A stretch of 64,000 nucleotides of DNA from Coprinopsis marcescibilis (taxonomy: Eukaryota; Basidiomycota; Agaricomycetes; Agaricales; Psathyrellaceae), in assembly GCA_004369085.1 (NCBI GenBank), contig ML210221.1:62001-126000 (forward strand), in the 5' to 3' direction. The notes under the pieces were generated by a model. It was given only the letters and a program-made list of their open reading frames with translations. It made no database searches and was not told the origin of the DNA. The position numbers and the translations under genes were made by a program. This document shows positions 1-12,735 of the stretch, piece after piece (positions within the stretch are counted from its first letter, which is position 1; the number at the start of each line of letters is the position of its first letter).

Positions 1-3000
1 TATACTGCTGGTTCAAATCAACCACACTATTCGGATGCGCATCCGAAAGGCGGCGGAAAAGCGACACATCCAGCCCGCCCGACCGTGCGTCAGGATTCTT
101 AACCTACACAACCAGTCAGTTCTTCCCAATAACAACACCACACCACCAAAAAAAAAACGCACCAGAGGCGGCAACTGGAAATGATCCCCCACGAGCACAA
201 ACTTGTCCGCATACCTCAACGGGCCCAAACACGTCGGCAACGTTATCTGCGATGCCTCATCCACAATGCAATAATCAAACCTCCTCTTACTGAACAGCAG
301 ACTAAAAGAAACCCCATCAGCCAAGTACACCGAAATTGAAAGGGCAAGACTCACTGATCAACACCCAGACACGTAGCAGCCACCACACTCGGAGCCATCC
401 ACTGCTTCTCCAGCTCTTCCACACTCTTCGCCTCAGGCCTCGCACCAAGCAAGTACTTTTTCGCATCCTCATGCACCTTGTCCGCATTACCCAACCTCAA
501 CACCTTGTTCTTCCACTCATCTTCACCCCCCTCCCCAAGCTTCCTCAAAATACTATCCACAGCCGAATGCGTATAGCTCGCCAACAACACACTCTTCCCC
601 CTCGCCACCAAAACCCTAATCAAAGCAGCCACAACCGTAGTCTTGCCCGTCCCAGGCATACCAAGCACAAGCGCATAATCCTCCGCACCCAGCACCTTTT
701 CAATCGCCCCTTTCTGCGAATCATTCAGGTGCGTCGTAGCTTCCATGCCCAACGCAGAACTACGATTCTCGAGGTTGAATCGCGGTTCACGAAGATCAAC
801 AACAAGCTCCCTCCGCCTGAAATCCCCATCAACATAAAACAACTGCGCCAAATTGTTCCTCATCCTCCCCATACCCCCAAACAGCTCGTCCTTGTCGATC
901 CTAAACACCACCTCCTCTTCGCACACACCCACCCTCCGCCTAAGAATCTCCACCCTCTCCCTAATGGCTTGCATATCCACTTGATGGTCCACACCAACCC
1001 TCACCTCCTCCCCCCCAATATCCAAAATATACCCCTGGACAAACGCCAGCAAATACGGCTCAACGCTAACCGTAATGGCATCCCCAACCGACAAATGGCC
1101 ATTCAATAGACTCGCCCCATCCGACCTCGCAAACGTATACACAAACTTGTGCATCTTCCCCCCACTCTTCACCTGCACCTGGTCCCGATCCCCATCGTCC
1201 TTCATGACCATCCCCGCCAAACACCGTCCCCTCTTCTCCCTCTCGGCAGCCCCAAGCCTCCACAGCTCGCTCTTGAACTTGACAAGGTCCCGCTCTTCCA
1301 GCGACAGCAGCCTCTCCCACTTTCTAAAAAACTCGGCATGCTCCTTGGTCAGATGCCCCGTCTTGGACTCGTAGGTCTCTGCCAATTTCGGGTCTGTGGG
1401 TGGTGCCTCGATGGGATTCAGCGCGAATCTATACAGCATACAGCTGTCGACGACATAGCACCTCTTGCACGCATGCTCCCTGTCAATCGGGGGCGGGAGG
1501 AACGCTTCCTCAATATCCGGATTGTCCACCTCCATTCGCGTATCCACCTTTTTCCGCATCCTCTTCATCATCCAAGCAGCGAGCTCATTCCTCATTATAA
1601 TAAGACCACGAATCTCGTTTCTGCCTCTCGGTACCTATACACCAATTAATAAACCTGCATTAAATATAAATGTTCCACTTGCCTGCACAACGTCCCCGCT
1701 CTCGCTAGAGCTGTAGAACAGCAGCCCCTTCTCAACCTCTACCCCATACCGCTCGCTAGCAAGAAGGGTATACAGCATAGTCTGCGCACGATGCTCCATG
1801 CCCCCAATCATCTTCCCCGTCTTGATTTCAAACGGTCTAGGACCAGTCGTCGTCGGAGACGGGAACAACGCCGGCGCACCCCCCTCCCTAACCACAGCTT
1901 CAACCGTAACATCCAACTTGCCCTTCAACCCATACTTGGGCGACCAAATATCCTCCTCCACCTCATGCACGCGCGTGATCGCCAACAGCTCAGTCCGAGC
2001 GTTCCTCGACGACCGCGTATCCGACAAAACCGCGTCCGGTTTGGGCGCGTCCGAGATATACCGCGCCCTGAATTTGGGAAAGCTCTGCGCCTTGTCGCGC
2101 ATGGTTGCGCGTGCGGTGGTCTCGCCGATGCCCAGCACCAGCAAGCTGTCAAGACCGTCCAAAAGGACATCGTCGATCTGTTCGTGGATCCACGGTTCCT
2201 CCCACCGGTCCTGCAGGAGACACCGCTGCATGACTTCGTGTAGCATGTTCCCCCAGACCATGGCAGGCGAGATATCGTTGCTCGCACGCACGAGGGAGGA
2301 GAGCATGGGTTTCCGGCGGCATTGAGGCGCGTTGGAGAGTGCTGTTGCTGTGAGCAGGATATCCGGGTGGAGAACGAGCATGTTGCTCTGGGATGAGATG
2401 CAGATTTGCGGGGTTGACGACGATGTCGAGACAAAGTGGCCCAAGGCGTTGACCACGTCGCCTAGAGAGAGAATTAGCCTAGGGTAGTAGCTGCGGTCAA
2501 GGGTATACATACCAGTCTGAACGTCAGTGTCGTACCAGTCGTCTTGAAGGTATATCGTCCGTTTGTCCCCCTGGGTTTTGTAGACATGGACATGCAGAAC
2601 CTAAACGACGTTAGAACGTCGAATAGACTTTTGAGAGTGCTATACCTTTGCCCAACGTCCATTATGCTCTGCTTCTTCCATGGAATTGACCTTGCATCGT
2701 GTTACAGGGTCAGAGATAGGTGGCTAAAAAGGTCGGGTTGTCAGCGAATTGCGAGACAATTTGATTCGTTGTGCGCACCTGTAGCCTAGAAGTCAGCTTG
2801 GGCCTTATAGGCGTAAATGTAGCATCTAGATCCCAGTCTTCTGCGCCAGCGAGGAACTCTGCCATGTCGATGTCGCCGCCATTGTTGGCGGTGGTGGTTG
2901 GCTTGAGAGGAGTGCGAGGGGGTTGAGGGGTGCGAGGGGCTGAGGGTTTTATAGGTGAGGGAAGGGCATTCCAGAAGGATTCATCGAGGCCTTCCACTAG

Positions 3001-3018
3001 AGCGTCGAGGTCATTCAT
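1..3018 (-). CDS. DNA2: DNA replication ATP-dependent helicase/nuclease Dna2 (C-terminus cut by window edge)
   Basis: Dna2 cleaves and unwinds 5' flaps during Okazaki fragment maturation and resects DNA ends in the nucleus. Exons read as 2779-3018, 2646-2723, 2513-2600, 1683-2461, 355-1634, 163-301 and 1-103, with phases agreeing at every junction; about 900 residues are present. The RecB-like nuclease part shows the HEVMQR region and the FEIKTGK core. The four iron-sulphur cysteines are one in APQCRRK plus a C-x2-C-x5-C group in [12 protein letters not shown]. The helicase part shows Walker [10 protein letters not shown] and Walker B VDEASQ followed by GDHFQLPP. Helicase motifs after DLNQQY lie outside the window. 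The start ATG at 3018 is followed by a short acidic/Pro-rich N-terminus. The intron at 1635-1682 has a GC donor. Family identity is clear. Confidence 0.95.
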
Positions 3019-4704
3019 TTTGCTTCGACGACTACAGTGTTCACCAGCACAAATCTCTCGGCACCACTGCTCTTACAAACGAAAATCGCGTAAACAAGTC
3101 AAAACAACGCGTGCCACCGCGACGCGTCTAGTCTACTAACCCACGATCTTAAGTTGATACTAGAAAAGCAGTAAAACATATATAACAGGCTAATCAGCGA
3201 GAGTCACAGAGTATAGCTCAGAGTGGGACATATGGATATCAGCGATGTGTTTCATTGGCTAGGTAAAGAAATCCTTTCGTCGTTTTGGATTCGATGGGTC
3301 TAGGCTCCCTAGAGCCTCGACATTGGTGATGGAATTTGGAAAGACAAGAGATGCCTACAAGTGGAGTGATGATGATCGTGATCAGGATGGTATTGGCTGG
3401 AATATGGAATACGGGAAGCCATTACTGGAATATGTGAGAACTCACTTCAAGTGAGAGTAATGCCTTACGGGTAGTACTTCCTTGGAACCGTGTCTAGAAA
3501 GGAGATGTAGCTTTGCCGCACTATGAATTCCCCGGTAACTAAGCGACCTGTAGCTTAGCGCCCGTTGACCCAGGTCGTTCAAAGTAGGGATAGAAGATGG
3601 CTAAGATTGAAACCCGTAGCTCTACTGGATATGTCGCAAGCCAAGCAAGTGGCGTCAAACTCGACGTTTGGCCCGATACGTGTCTCTTGCATGTAGGAGG
3701 GACTAAAACTGGGGAATTCTGACTACTAGAGTGATGTTTGGGCCTAAACGGAAGGGTTGTGTGTCTTTCGCACGGCCCTGCATCCGATTCGGCTTTACCA
3801 CCAGGGTCTAGTGGAACTAGCCCTAGGAATCTTTTTTCTTCCCAGTGCGCCAAGGTCACCTCTCAGTTCAACAACGAAACAATACAAGGTCTGTAATTAA
3901 AGTCACATTCAGTAGCGCTGTGACTACTTCAAGTGACCGTGGCGTTGTGGCGACTGCAGTAAAACACAACCTGGGAAGTGATGCTGCTCAAAAGACCTGT
4001 ATGGGAGCCCGTTTAATTTCAACAAAAGTCAAGTAGACATGAAGAACCCTGAGGCCTGAGGGACCACTGCGCATCTCGCCAGGACTTGCAGAAGAAGATG
4101 GATTTCAAACTCCGAGCAGTGGGACCAAATGGTGCAAACACGCGCTTACGCTTTCTCTTCACGACAGTCATCATGCAAACGGTCAGGGTTGGGCTTCATC
4201 CCAATTTTCTCTACTTCATTATGTCAAAGCGATACCAAAGAGCTCACAATCGGTCTGCAACTCGGCCTCATGGATAATTCCAACTCGTGGTTGGTTGCGG
4301 ATCTAAAGAATCGGCATATCCAGAGATTTTTATCATCGCTGGGGTATCAACCGCAAGGTACACAACTTCCTCAGTACATGTCCCTTGGTGAGTGTACACC
4401 CCTTATTCCCGTCCAAGGGTCGCCTCGCCACTTGATCTGACTGAACGGACATAATAGGCTCGCGACCAAAATGAATAATTACTCACATGCTTCTTTTAGT
4501 ATGAAGTGATGCATGCATTGCTTCACGATCCGGGCTTTCCAATTGGAATTTAACAGAGATTTCTCCTGCCTTATCCAGTTTCGCGTTTCTGAAGTTGAAA
4601 ATCTGTAACCCCGACCTTTGGAAACTCTAGCTCGTGGGACAGATCGAGTAAAACACGCCACCTACTCCCTCTTCGCCTCCATCCCACACAACTAACCCCA
4701 CAGC
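3019..4704. other. Intergenic, no gene recognised
   Basis: About 1.7 kb between the divergent starts of DNA2 and the desaturase gene. The longest open frame (106 codons, minus strand, 3539-3859) matches no family I recognise and has no supporting splice or start context. I see no repeat or RNA gene here. It should hold the upstream control regions of both flanking genes. Confidence 0.5.
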
Positions 4705-4711
4705 TATAAAA
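4705..4711 (+). promoter_or_regulatory. TATA box of the desaturase gene
   Basis: TATAAAA lies 48 bp upstream of the ATG at 4753, inside a pyrimidine/CA-rich leader. Position and strand fit the core promoter of the following gene. Confidence 0.55.
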
Positions 4712-4752
4712 CGCTCAACCGAAGCGCAAACACAGAGCACCAGACGAACACC

Positions 4753-6612
4753 ATGAGCCCGTCTGCTGCTCTTGTATCCAGCCAGTTTCCACCAACGGCG
4801 GGCATCCGCTGGTTCAACGTTGGCGTCCTTACAATGACCTCAATCTTATCCATCTACGGCTTGTACACTGTTCACTACAACCGACAGACAACACTCTTCT
4901 CAGTGGCCTACTACATTTTCACAATGCTTGGTACGTGTCTTCCTCCATCTACATCCACAGAACGCACTCGAGCTTCCATTTCCTCAGGCATAACCGCAGG
5001 CAAGTGCACCTAGCCTCAGAATCCAGCCGTCACTCACTCAATCATCATCTGCAGGCTATCACAGACTCTGGTCACATCGCTCCTACAACGCTTCTCTCCC
5101 TCTCCAGCTCTTCCTCCTCGCAGGGGGGAGCAGTGCCGTGCAAGGGTCCTGCTTCTGGTGGGCCCGCACCCACCGCTCCCACCACCGCTACACAGACACC
5201 GACCTTGACCCATACGACTCCAAACGCGGTCTTCTATGGACACACATCGGATGGATGGTCTTCAAGTCCAGCCTCCGATCTGGCCCAGCCGACACGTCCG
5301 ATCTCCAGAAGGACACCCTAATCCAGCAACAACACCGGCACTACTTCCTCTTCGCCGCTATTTTTGGCTTCATCTCTCCGGCTATTATACCAGGCCTCCT
5401 CTGGGGTGATTGGGCCGGCGGATTATACTTCTCCGCAATGCTTCGATTAGCAGTCGCACATCACGTCAGTCCATCTGCTACCTTTCCTACTTGTGCATCC
5501 GGTTGCTTATTACCGCTGATTTAACTACCTGCTTCACTGACTTCTTAAACGCCGCTTCGCGTACGTACTATGCCGTGCGCTTGGCATCCCTTGGACCACC
5601 TACCACCAACGCGAAATGGGTCAACGATCATCACCAACAGAGCACATTCTGCATCAACTCCATCGCACACTGGCTCGGTTCCTCGCCCTACGACGACAAA
5701 CTCAGCCCACGCGACCACCTCCTCTCCGCCATCCTCACAATGGGCGAAGGCTACCACAACTTCCACCACCAATTCCCAATGGACTACCGCAACGCCTTTC
5801 ACTGGTACCAATACGACCCCACCAAATGGTTCATCGCCTCCTGCGCATCGCTCCACCTGGCAAGCCACCTCCGCGTCTTCCCAGAGAACGAAGTCCGGAA
5901 GGGCGTCCTGACCATGAAGCTGAAAGAGCTTAAGAAGAGACAGGACGGGATACGATGGCCGGTGGCCAGCGCGGAATTGCCAATCTTGAACTGGGAAGAA
6001 TGTGCGTCAGGTTCTTAAACTTGCCTTTTTACCTTTTTACCTTTTTGACTTTTTTTTCTGCGTTTGCTTTCTCGCTTCTTCTACCCTTTGTGCTCTTTTC
6101 CTCTTTTCCTCGATCCCATCTTACTCCACCACCGAACACCCCCACTAACCGATCTCCCTCCTACACAGTCCAATCCGAATCACACAAAGACAACCAAGTA
6201 CTGATCCTAGTATCCGGGTTCATCCACAACCTAACCTCCTTCCTCGACGCCCACCCCGGCGGACCCCGCCTCCTCACAGCCAACACCGGAAAAGACATGT
6301 CCGCCGCCTTCTTCGGCGGGGTCTACAGGCACTCCAACGCAGCCCACAACGTGAGTTCCCATCCCATGACTATCATTCTCCCTTATTCCACGACGCTAAC
6401 TTGCACTTGCCTTAATTCGGGATACGGATATTGTTGTACAGCTGCTGGCGATGTACCGCGTGGCGATCCTGGAAGGAGGGATGGAGACCGTGCACGAGAA
6501 CGACACCGGCAGCGTTCCACCATCCGAACGCCTCCGCATTGTACACCACGACCAACTGCCCCGCTCCCAGTTTTCCAAACCCCTAGAGCCCCAGGACCAG
6601 TCACAGTCATAG
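4753..6612 (+). CDS. OLE1: Delta-9 fatty acid (stearoyl-CoA) desaturase with C-terminal cytochrome b5 domain
   Basis: Introduces the Delta-9 double bond into saturated acyl-CoA in the ER membrane; the fused cytochrome b5 domain supplies electrons. Exons: 4753-4930, 4988-4999, 5055-5464, 5641-6001, 6169-6350 and 6442-6612, all in phase, giving 437 aa. The three diiron histidine boxes are present: HRLWSH (about residue 66), HRSHH, and HNFHH in GEGYHNFHH. The b5 haem motif HPGG follows near residue 345. Hydrophobic segments flank the boxes as usual for the family. Two oddities: exon 2 is only 12 nt (codes for Ile-Thr-Ala plus split Gly codons), and it is followed by a GC-AG intron with donor CAG|GCAAGT. 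Skipping exon 2 would keep frame but lose residues just before the first His box. The 176-nt third intron is long for this genome. The symbol follows the yeast orthologue. Confidence 0.95.
4988..4999 (+). other. 12-nt microexon of the desaturase gene
   Basis: Flanked by a GT-AG intron (4931-4987) and a GC-AG intron (5000-5054). It supplies the residues joining transmembrane segment 2 to the first histidine box (G-ITA-GYHRLWSH), a spacing seen in Delta-9 desaturases. Confidence 0.85.
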
Positions 6613-6827
6613 TAGACACTAGATAGATCTGGAGGTGCAAAAGAGGCAGAGACCGATAAACACTTCAACCCATCGAATAGAGGGTACGTATACACGAATC
6701 ATAGCCCACAAAGTTGAGGACGAACAAGGATCGCATTTAAATCTTGAAGCAATTAAAAAGGGCGGTACCGGCGCCATACATAGCCCACATCAGTTTTTCA
6801 AATCAAGTAGAATTTCTCGATATCGAT

Positions 6828-9800
6828 CTAAACGTATGCGAACCGGCGCTTGTTCGAAATCAAATATCGTACATAGGCAAAGATTCCCGCACAGGCGAAC
6901 AAAAGGAACTGTGCACCATTCATTCAATCAATCAGCAATCCATCCCACCACAGGAAGAAAGAGATGAACAACTCACAGCAAAGAATCCGACAGGCGCAGC
7001 CCAGTTCCACTTGCTGGAGAGGATCGCGGCTTGGGCGGATCCAGTGAGGAAGGCACCAAGGCTGCCGCAGGTCAAGGCAAACCCAACACGATGTCTAATC
7101 CCAGCGTCAACCCCATACGTATGCACACAAAACCACGCAAGGCTTACCCCATCTCTGATTGACGAACGGCGAGTGACGAGAGCGCGGTGATGAGCAAAGA
7201 CAGCCCTACAAACAAACAAAAAAGGTATGTAACGCTCAGCGGCCGAATAAACCGAGGATGGGCGGATGCAGCACATACATGAAGCGGACATGAACCCATA
7301 GATCAACCCGACGATACCAAGTGCAGCTGCAGTCTTCCTATAAGCGAATCAGCACCCGTTCCATCGAACGACCACGACCAACTGCCACTCACAAAGTCAT
7401 GACCAAGCAAACTGTCAACCCGACCATGAACGTAACCGGAACGAGGAGGTTCCATGGACCGAGCTTGTCTGCTGCAAACCCCATGACGACACGCCCCATC
7501 ATACCACCCAGTGCGATCAACGCGAGCGAGTAAAAGGCAAAGTTGGGGTTGACACCGTGGCGGACAGCGAATTCTTCCATGTAATATTCTATAGCGAGGT
7601 GTTGAGATGAGTGTGCATTACGCAGGTAAGGGAGAGACAAAGGACATACGAGGGAACCACATGGTCAGGAACACAAGGAAGATCCTAAACATGCACGACT
7701 CAGCCATCAAGAACGACACCAAGATGCTCAGTTGGACTTACGCTCCGATAGCAGCAGCATAGTGCACCTCCCGCAGATATTCTACAAGACTGGGCCTCGA
7801 GAACCTGGTGTTCCATCGCTTGGTGGGGACGGCCATAAGGCAGTTGGCGATGACGAGGAGGGCAACTACGATATAAGACGTGATTCGCACTGTTCCGCCG
7901 AACCCTTTCGGTGGGAGGAGTTTGCTAGTGGAGAGATTAGATGAATGGAATGACCAGGTTGAGCTGATAGCAGACTTACTCGACGACTGCAATGCCGATG
8001 GGAGCACGTAAGAGGGGAGGATAAAGATGTCAGCGACGGGGCATTGGGTACGGGATAGATACTACGTACGAATGGGGAAGAGCATGGCACCAAAAGACGA
8101 ACCGCTCATGACAACACCAGTCATAAGACCCTTGCGCTGGGGGAAGTGCAGTTGGACGACAAGGATGGTGGGCAGGAAAACCAGGCCGAGACCGCATCCC
8201 ATGAAGATGCCTTGCACTAGGAAGAGCTGGAAGAACTTGGCAGGGTCGACGAAGGAGAGGGTGAATAGACTAGCGGAGATAATTTCAATGGAGGTTAGGA
8301 TTGATAGAAAGAGCAGAAACACACCCCATGCCAAATAGAGCAGACCCGAACATGGCGGAGAAATGGAACCAGCCGGCGTCGAACAACTTGCCAGAGAGGA
8401 GGCCGAATGCGAAGGTAAGCATGAGTTGGAGACTGCCGATCCATCTGTAACACGCTATATTCAGCGAATAATTCGGTTATTCGGTAAGGCTACTTACGAG
8501 AGACGGGAGGCGGAGGTATGCACATCGGGGTAGTTGATCATGTAGTAATCTATGGTTGTGTCAGCATCATGAACCTGAGCTTGCGATGAAGGAAAGAAAT
8601 TACCTTGGAACACTCCCCAAGACCAAATGTAACTGCGTGTCGTTAGAAGGGAAACAGATGCGAGATACTATGATGCTTACCCAAAGGTTACAAATTGCAC
8701 GAGCCACGCTCCGGCGACGGTGGTCCAGGAAAGAACAAACGCTTCACGGAGTTCTCGCTCGACTTGCTCCAAAGTCTGAGATTCCAGGTCAGGTGGGCAA
8801 GATGGAATCCTTGACTTGGGTCGTTGAATGCGAGCGGCCAACCAGAGCTTGAAGCGCAAGAGAAGCCTAAATAAGTGATTAGTAACATACCACTGCAGAA
8901 CGTTCTAGGAACCTACTCGTGGAAGCGTTCCTTGAGCGTCATCTTCCTAGGGGGCTCGTCTGCGAGTTCCTCGTCGTACTTGGACTCATCGTCGGGGATG
9001 TCGATGACATAGTCCCCTTCTGCGTTGCGGTATGGCGACTTGAGATCGCTATCACCATCCTTGCGGTCGAACGACGGGTAGCTTGGGGTCTGGTACTCGT
9101 AGAACCCGTGGTTGCGGTTATCGGTGTATTGAGGCAGAGGCTCGCGGTAGTCCTGGTCTGGGGACGGGGTGCGCGGTGGTGGAGGCGGGATGGGAGTATA
9201 GACTTGAGGAGAAGGAAATGCGCCCTCCGGGTGGTCTGGTCGGGCGGGGCTGGGAAGAGGAGCATGCTTGACTTTGGTAAAAGAGTCAAGGAAATTGCAC
9301 TGGTATCCTCCTGACGCCGCATTCTCCCTGGTCTCACCCGCAGTGGCCGGATTGGGCGCTTCGCGAGGGGATGAGCGATGGAAGCTGCCTCCTGGGTGCG
9401 CGGTATGGGGAACTGGGGGCTGGTCACGGTAGTAGTGGGGTCTCCTTGGTGAGCCGTGGGGATCATGGTGGTGACGAGGACGATAGGGACTTGTGGGGGT
9501 CTTTTCACTGGGCCAATGAGGTGCAGATGGAGAGGTGGGTGTCCTGGAATACCCGTGACCAGGGTAGCCGTGAGGAAGGGCAGTTCTGGGGCCCTCGTAG
9601 CGGGGCGGCGGTGCGTCGTACATCGCACCAGACCGCTTCTCCCTGCGAGAGCTCCTGTGGTACACCCTTGGGTCAGGCAGCCTGTACTCGTAGCCAGCTG
9701 CTCTGGGATCGGCACTCCTTGGGGCCTGCTGCTGACGGTATTGATCCATTTGACGGGGCGGTGGTGGCATGGCGTGCCGGTGTACTCGAATATGCCTTGA

Positions 9801-10022
9801 GAGCGATGGCGACGAGGAATCAATGGCTTCCTGCTTTGGAGGGTCTATGAATGGATTCTTGGGGCTAGCAGTTGCCTTTGCTTTGTTGAACCGGGATTCG
9901 ATAGCTGAACGGACATTCTGAATTTCAGCAGAGATTGAACCAGCAATACCAGATGAACCAGCATCTTCGGTTTTGCTGTTGGCGAAGAACTTGGGGGAAG
10001 CGGCCGACCAGGGCATATTCAT
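6828..10022 (-). CDS. MFS transporter of the monocarboxylate-transporter (SLC16-like) type with long disordered N-terminus
   Basis: Probable plasma-membrane carrier; substrate unknown. Exon 1 (8917-10022) encodes about 370 residues rich in Pro, His, Arg, Tyr and Ser with no membrane segment. It splices in phase to 8681-8866 (HE|LLLRFKLW), which reaches TM1 (WLVQFVTFG|YIWSWGVFQ). Further exons continue to the stop at 6828. Membrane regions include RLSWIGSLQLMLTFAFGLL, QGIFMGCGLGLVFLPT, the loop FPQRKGLMTGVVMSG typical of the MCT family, and GGMMGRVVMGFAADKLGP. The last exon ends in a hydrophobic helix then a basic tail (YLISNKRRFAYV). The ATG at 10022 is the first Met in frame. An alternative upstream ATG near 10075, joined through a 65-nt intron, cannot be excluded. 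The N-terminal extension is much longer than usual for fungal MCT-like carriers. Confidence 0.85.
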
Positions 10023-10161
10023 CGTTGTGGTATTGGACCAACCAGGGCTACCTGACCACACTGCCCGCGCCCATCCATTTCAAGTCTCCAGCACCGCCCG
10101 GTATCCGTGCTGTCAGGAGAGATACTTCCAGGTGATGCTGTGATCGAAACCACTCAGTATC

Positions 10162-10233
10162 ACACCGATGGTGAAGTGGTTATCATGCTTGCCTTCCAAG
10201 CAAGCGGCACGGGTTCGATTCCCGTTCGGTGTA
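10162..10233 (+). tRNA. tRNA-Gly (anticodon TCC)
   Basis: 72 nt, no intron. The acceptor stem pairs ACACCGA with TCGGTGT. Anticodon arm is CTTGC-CTTCCAA-GCAAG, placing TCC at the anticodon. The T arm is ACGGG-TTCGATT-CCCGT, which also forms the B box. A T-run for RNA polymerase III termination starts about 6 nt downstream. It lies between the 5' ends of the MFS gene and the NACHT gene. Confidence 0.95.
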
Positions 10234-10516
10234 ATCATCTTTTTAAAGTCTTCTTGTCTGTGTTATTCAGACATACCAGCCCTGTACAACCTTAACGTTT
10301 AACCTTACATCTGCACTTTCAAGTTTTGCGTATTCCCTGCGCTAAGTCTTACAGCCAGATCGTCGACGGCGACACTGCCACGACACAAACCTATGCAACT
10401 TCAACGAGCGTTAACGAGACCTCGTGCACTTCCCACTGTTATCATCACCTTCATTCTTTCCTATTCCATGAATCCAGATCTTCTTCTTTGCGAGGCACAT
10501 ATTACATAGTCCTGAT

Positions 10517-12580
10517 ATGCCTATTTTGAACAAATCTCAGCATACAAACATAGTCGGCAAGAAAAATGTCTTCACCGATGTTGCGGGAAACCTCAACCAA
10601 ACAAGCAGTTATACCACGAATAACATACAACAGCAACACATTTCTGTAGCGTACCGCCAACATATCGATGGTATGTGCCAACTCACTGTGCTTCATGGAT
10701 CAGGCTCACGTTTTTTCAACCAGGCAAGCAAATCTTGTATCGCCATATGGCCCGAGGCGCCCTACACAATGCCAGGGAACGCTTTGACGCCCCGCGCTGC
10801 CATGAAGACACCAGGCACGCAATACAGACCGACCTGACAAGCTGGATATGTCGTTCAGAGCCCCTGGACAATATAAACTGCCTGCTGTGGTTAAAAGGCC
10901 CAGCAGGAGCCGGGAAATCTGCCATTCAACAAACCGTTGCAATCCGGTGCCACGCAGACGGATTTCTAGCCGCCAGCTTCTTCTTCTCCCACCAATCTCC
11001 CGAACGAAATCATGACGGGCGGTTTGTAGCGACACTTGCTTATCAGCTCGCTCAGAAGGTGGAATCCGCATGCGATCATATCAAAGCGGCAGCGTTGGAG
11101 GATTTGACCATCTTTGATCAAGACACCCCCTCCCAGCTTCGCGTCCTCGTTCTCGAACCATTGGAGAAGGCTGCCTTGGAGAATCCAGGTGCGGTCAGCT
11201 CGTGGCCAAAGGTCGTCATCATAGATGGCCTGGACGAATGCAAGGACGAACAACAGCAAGTTGGGATCCTGGAAGCACTGCAACTGGCAGCCTTGTCCCC
11301 CCACTTCCCCTTCTCCATCATCCTCGCCAGTCGCCCAGAGACCGCAATCCGGGAGTTCTTTGAGGCACTTGGCGAACTTCACACCCAAAAGATCGCGCTC
11401 GATCAGTCGTACGACGCGACTGCCGACATAGAAATACTCCTCCGTTCTCATTTCCGTACCATGTGCCGCAAGTACCGTATCCCGGAGGGGACTTGGCCAG
11501 CTGAGGAGGATATTCTTGCACTTGTTGAGAACTCCTCCGGGCAGTTCATTTATGCCTCAACAGCACTCAAATTTATCGGCGGCCCCAATCGTCGTCCACG
11601 CGAAAATCTTCAACAAGTGCTCGAGGTCAAGGTACGACCGGGGGCCACCGGTAACCCATTTGCTCAGCTCGACGCACTCTACACCTCTATACTGGACCGT
11701 ATCCCAGGCGACGACCGCATCGAGGCACTTGTAGCTATTCTAGCCATCAACAAGTACAGCTGGTTTACAGCCGCCGATATCAACACCTTCTTTCAGTACG
11801 ACGGAAGCGAGTGCATCAGAATCTTTGGGCGACTCCACTCACTGCTGGATGTTCCAGACAGGGACGACGAGCGGTCACGCTATAGATTCTACCACAAAAC
11901 TCTTGTGGATTTCCTCGGAGATCCCGCACGTTGTGGCGATCTATACATCGACCTTGCAACGTTCTCCACGAAGATGTGTTCAGTTTACATGAAGTTCTGC
12001 AGCGGTGAGGATCAGTCCTGTATACCCTTTATTGCTATCAAAGTTCTCATTTAAGCTCCAGAGAGATCACCTTCTTGGACTCGGTTGTCCAAGTCCCTCA
12101 CTACCCAAACCAAAGAAACATTCATCGACGTCATCGTTGCATTCCTCAGGTCCTCGAACCTTCGTGACCCCGCTTTTCGTACTGAGATCCTCAGCTACAA
12201 CATTGAATGGTGGGTTACAGAACGGATACGCTGTCCGCCATCAAACTGTCCCACAACCAACAAAACCCGCTCAGAAGCTGGACTCACGCCGAAGGAAACA
12301 CTGTCCGCGTTGTACAGGACGGTGCACGCAGTCGAGCTTGGGGTAAGCACATCTGGTATTAATTCGCTGAGCAGCACTGATAGCGTAACTGCAGTGCAGC
12401 CTAGTCAAGTGCAGCGATACCTGTAAGCGATGGCGCAAGGCCATTGTCAAGCAGTGCAGGAAAGCCAATTGGAGCGTCCCTTCGCCTTTCAGCCGATTTG
12501 GCCATAACATAGTCCCACCCGTTCACCAAACGGATCTCATGTCCAATTTCACGTTCAAGGTCATCCTTTCTCATCCCTAG
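10517..12580 (+). CDS. Compact NACHT-domain NLR-like protein
   Basis: Putative signal-transducing NTPase of the fungal NLR class. Exons 10517-10670, 10724-12004, 12056-12342 and 12395-12580 are all in phase, giving 635 aa. The N-terminus carries the short motif frequent at the start of agaricomycete NLRs (NVFTDVAGNLNQ). Then come the pre-NACHT helix ending CHEDTR, the P-loop GPAGAGKSA (about residue 125), Walker B VVIIDGLDE and the sensor-like ILASRPE. A winged-helix-like region follows, with HKTLVDFLGDP. The C-terminus (about 150 residues) has no TPR, WD40 or ankyrin repeats that I can see and ends in a Cys/Lys-rich tail. Either a complete minimal NLR or one that has lost its repeat domain. 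The terminal exon is inferred from splice phase only. Confidence 0.85.
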
Positions 12581-12735
12581 TACTCTTTCGACAATTTATT
12601 GTCCCAGTAGCACTAAAGCCACTGGCACCTGCTGTAGTTACAAGTTTTGAAGTTACACGCATTGTTTGTAAATATTGGTTTTCCGACACTACTTACTATG
12701 TATACTGGCACCAGACCTATGGTGATCTAGACTAT

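Noticed and set aside
336..1109. 257-codon plus-strand frame
   Set aside because: Lies opposite the DNA2 helicase exon. Composition (His/Pro/Asn-rich) is what the complement of that coding sequence gives.
3539..3859. 106-codon minus-strand frame between DNA2 and the desaturase
   Set aside because: No domain, no splice context, no conserved motif; probably chance.
8919..9850. Plus-strand frames opposite the MFS N-terminal exon
   Set aside because: Shadows of a GC-rich Pro/His coding exon on the other strand.
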